NCBI GenBank assembly: GCA_947626145.1
Contig: CANQRB010000002.1
Span: 256,339-320,338, forward strand
DNA length: 64,000 nucleotides
DNA from: an uncultured Clostridia bacterium
Lineage (GTDB): Bacteria; Bacillota; Clostridia; UMGS1883
Direction of reading: 5' to 3'
The notes beneath the pieces were generated by a model. That model worked only from the letters and a program-made list of their open reading frames with translations. It ran no database searches and was not told the DNA's origin. Positions within the stretch are counted from its first letter, which is position 1, and every line of letters begins with the position of its first letter. Positions 62,017 to 64,000 of the stretch are shown piece by piece. A program made the position numbers and the translations under genes.

Positions 62017-63084
62017 ATGCCGGATACATTTTCAAATGCCCTATATTATCCCACCATTGATATAAGAAATATAAACTGGCTAAAGACAGCTATACTGTTT
62101 TGGGACTCAATTTCCACTATTGTTCCGAAATCCATGGAGCAACCGTACACAAAGCCGGAAACACAATATCTTGCCGACATTGGTTTTCTGCGGCCTCTTT
62201 TTGTGAATCCTGAAGATAAGTCTGTTGTGGGAATTGAGAACGATATATTAGACTTGTTATATTCATCTGAATTTTTGCAGCTTACACGAAATAACCGAGA
62301 CGGAAATAACTTTGACCGTTATGTCCTCGATGGGATATACGATGAGAAAATGTCTCATATTATACAGAATGAATTGAAGGATTTCAGCCGTCACCTTGGT
62401 GAGCGGGATGTTTATTGTTTGGGAAAGGATTTCACAAATATCTATATGACAATATTGGCAGGCAAATTATGTGCTAATCATGGACTGGGTATGGTTACAG
62501 ATGATACATTATGCTTTGATGTTGGCAATATGACAAAATTGGATAATTATACAGCCAGTTATCCTATGGGGCATTTCAGTGACAGATACTCGCGAAATCG
62601 TCAAATGGAGCAGGGACTGCTGCTTAATTATATAATAGAAGGGCTTTCAATTTCGCCGGAAACTAATTTTGCGGATATTATTTCTTTTAAAAATTGTCAT
62701 CGGGATGAGTTAGGCAAATTTAAGATACAGCTTGCCAAGCTCACCCGGAGTTTTTCCGATGATATGCCTGCAGACGCTATGCGTCAGGAAATCAGTGATA
62801 TATACAACAATGAATTTCTTCCTGCTTTTAATGACTTTAAGTCCGCTCTCAACGGATTTCGTATCAAGTGGTTTACGGAAACATTCCTTAGAGTATCAAC
62901 TCTTTCCGCAAGCGCGACAGGTATTCCTATGGCGCTTTTAGGAATGTCTGTGCCTCAGGCGGTCTTTGCCGGATTGGGAGCATCGGTTGTCGCATCCGTG
63001 ATCTCATATAATGCTGAAAAGAAACAGTATTTGCGAAAAAATCCGTATTCATATTTACTCTCTATAAAACAGGAATACATATAA
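62017..63084 (+). CDS. DUF6236-family protein
   Basis: 355 aa from ATG 62017 (AAAGGA 10 bases upstream). The opening ALYYPTIDIRNINWLKTAIL is typical of DUF6236 proteins. FDRYVLDGIYDEKMSH and LANHGLG-like segments follow; a hydrophobic region near the C-terminus (about 300-330, STLSASATGIPMALLGMSV) may form a membrane hairpin. Function unknown. It is a lone accessory gene, AT-rich, beside transposase remains and before a terminator. Confidence 0.7.
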   Translation: MPDTFSNALYYPTIDIRNINWLKTAILFWDSISTIVPKSMEQPYTKPETQYLADIGFLRPLFVNPEDKSVVGIENDILDLLYSSEFLQLTRNNRDGNNFDRYVLDGIYDEKMSHIIQNELKDFSRHLGERDVYCLGKDFTNIYMTILAGKLCANHGLGMVTDDTLCFDVGNMTKLDNYTASYPMGHFSDRYSRNRQMEQGLLLNYIIEGLSISPETNFADIISFKNCHRDELGKFKIQLAKLTRSFSDDMPADAMRQEISDIYNNEFLPAFNDFKSALNGFRIKWFTETFLRVSTLSASATGIPMALLGMSVPQAVFAGLGASVVASVISYNAEKKQYLRKNPYSYLLSIKQEYI

Positions 63085-63302
63085 AAATCAATGTTTAGGA
63101 AAAATCACAATGTCCAACGGTTTGGTGTTCAATAGCTTTGCAAAGAAATTAAAAATAGTATCGGTGTCAATGATGTGTTACACATAAAAAAGAATTTCTC
63201 CGTCCTGCACAAAAGCGGAAACAAAATCTTGTGACAAAAACAATAGAAGGGCTGAAGGTAATGGAGGGTGAGTGAAATTACATTTATAAATAACAGTGTA
63301 TA
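63085..63302. other. Gap without a recognisable gene
   Basis: 218 AT-rich bases. Short frames only; none has both a ribosome site and a recognisable product. It may contain degenerate coding remnants. Confidence 0.4.
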
Positions 63303-63330
63303 AAAAAGTAGCCGGAATTGGCTGCTTTTT
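63303..63330 (+). terminator. Intrinsic terminator after the DUF6236 gene
   Basis: AAAAAGTAGCC / GGCTGCTTTTT with one G-U pair and a 6-base loop. Confidence 0.75.
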
Positions 63331-63367
63331 ATGCTATATCGAAAATAACGGCATCACATTAAAAAAA

Positions 63368-63414
63368 CACCTGCGGCAAGCTCACGATAAAGAGCTTGTC
63401 GCAGGTGCTTTTTT
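63368..63414. terminator. Second, bidirectional terminator hairpin
   Basis: 16-base stem (63368-63383 / 63392-63407) with one G-T pair, T-run on the plus side and A-run on the other. Confidence 0.75.
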
Positions 63415-63418
63415 ATAT

Positions 63419-63777
63419 GATTTCATCGAACTTCCGATAAGAAATACTATCGGAAGTAAAACCGAGCGGCCTTTTATTGCCTTTTGGCTGGCTTTGCAGT
63501 CGACCTCTGCGCCGTCAACCGGGCAAATCCGGCTTAACACGGCCTTTTTCCGAGACTTTCCCGTGATCGGCACATGAAATTTTATAATCTAATTATACTA
63601 CTTTTGCCATAAAAAAGTCAATATCTTTCCCTTATCCATAATGTACAAAATTGTTGTGAGCAATTGTGCAATTTCAACAAATAATTTCCAATTTTCATTT
63701 TTGTGTTGTTAATGTTGCTGTAAAACGGCATAAATTTACTTCCGATAGTATTTCTTATAGGAAGTGCGCATGAAATC
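63419..63777. mobile_element. About 359-base element with about 41-base inverted ends
   Basis: Both ends read GATTTCAT, then about 6 variable bases, then CTTCC(G/T)ATAAGAAATACTA and TCGGAAGTAAA, in opposite orientation (63419-63459 and 63736-63777). Each end contains its own palindrome: CTTCCGATA/TATCGGAAG at 63431-63456 and CTTCCGATA/TATAGGAAG at 63739-63764. The interior has no convincing gene; a 63-codon minus frame (63382-63573) reads across the left end. The right end is 42 bases before the next gene. Possibly a non-autonomous element. Confidence 0.6.
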
Positions 63778-63818
63778 GAGAATTTATTTTTTAGTAAAAT
63801 TTTAAGGAGGTAACAAAA

Positions 63819-64000
63819 ATGAGAATCAAAAAAGTTCTGTCATTGGCCGTGGTTCTGGCCATGGTATTGACAGTAGTGCCCATGTTTGGGCTGACCGCCA
63901 GTGCGGCGGAGAAAGTTACGGCTGATCAAATCATAGATGAGACATACCTTGTTTATGATGCCGCAGACAAAAAAACATACTCTGCTGAAACATATGCTGA
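63819..64000 (+). CDS. Secreted protein, N-terminal part (3' end off window)
   Basis: ATG 63819 follows AAGGAGG by 8 bases. The first 60 residues are a signal peptide (SLAVVLAMVLTVVPMFGLTA, probable cleavage after SAA) and the start of a mature region (EKVTADQIIDETYLVYDAAD). Too short to assign a family; possibly a surface protein. Confidence 0.75.
   Translation, partial: MRIKKVLSLAVVLAMVLTVVPMFGLTASAAEKVTADQIIDETYLVYDAADKKTYSAETYA

Noticed and set aside
63382-63573. 63-codon minus-strand frame with CPVDGAEVDCKAS
   Set aside because: It reads through the inverted end of the element and the bidirectional terminator and has no clear ribosome site; kept only as a note in the element entry.
1-64000. 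CRISPR array
   Set aside because: No regularly spaced direct repeats with unique spacers are seen; the repeated hairpins at 26746-26934 are too few and irregular.

Overview
The window looks like chromosomal DNA from an uncultured, GC-rich member of the Clostridia, probably Oscillospirales/Ruminococcaceae-like. The grounds are a Firmicutes gene order (rimP-nusA-ylxR-ylxQ-infB-rbfA-nrnA-truB-ribF; lepA-hemW-recX-rimO-pgsA), strong GGAGG ribosome sites, near-consensus sigma-A promoters with 17-base spacers, a SpoIVFB-like sporulation protease, a TIGR03960/TIGR03936 pair, and a PurH activity split between a stand-alone AICAR formyltransferase and a PurO-type IMP cyclohydrolase. This assignment is inference; there is no rRNA in the window.

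Layout. Bases 1-1494 hold the 3' part of a UvrA-family gene. 1565-4706 (minus) encodes a GT51 glycosyltransferase, a THUMP methyltransferase and a MATE exporter. 4855-15118 (plus) has a mini-SpoIVFA-like/SpoIVFB-like pair, the two radical SAM-related genes, DUF5662, an SLH-M13 metallopeptidase, an AGCS symporter and a 20-repeat BspA-type LRR surface protein. 15283-22962 (minus) is the translation/ribosome-maturation operon, led by a promoter and a GAAA-capped hairpin. 23119-37705 (minus) starts at glmS and runs through purE, purF, purM, purN, purO, AICARFT and purD. It is interrupted by a RAYT transposase gene, a foldback MITE, three small membrane proteins, a secreted lethal-factor-like metalloprotease and a run of four hairpins.

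37947-56575 (plus) carries rqcH, dxs, tlyA, two ABC exporters with unusual N-terminal PH-like and zinc-ribbon domains flanking a DUF1854 gene, degV, a lipoprotein serpin, the lepA-to-pgsA operon and a kinase-like protein with a ruined P-loop. Five tRNA genes (Gly, Arg, His, Gln, Lys) follow at 56624-57281, ending in a strong terminator.

Beyond tRNA-Lys the DNA becomes AT-rich and gene-poor and looks like a decayed mobile or accessory region: a MORN protein, a membrane-bound DnaJ protein, a small cysteine/histidine membrane protein, a fragment of a mobile-element protein, a broken transposase, a DUF6236 protein, an element with about 41-base inverted ends, and the start of a secreted protein running off the window.

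The best candidates for something not yet described are the DUF1854/double-ABC module (42419-48037), the palindromic repeat built into the coding sequence of the RAYT gene (32527-32559), and the DnaJ-MORN-zinc protein group (57675-60774). No CRISPR array, prophage or complete insertion sequence is visible.
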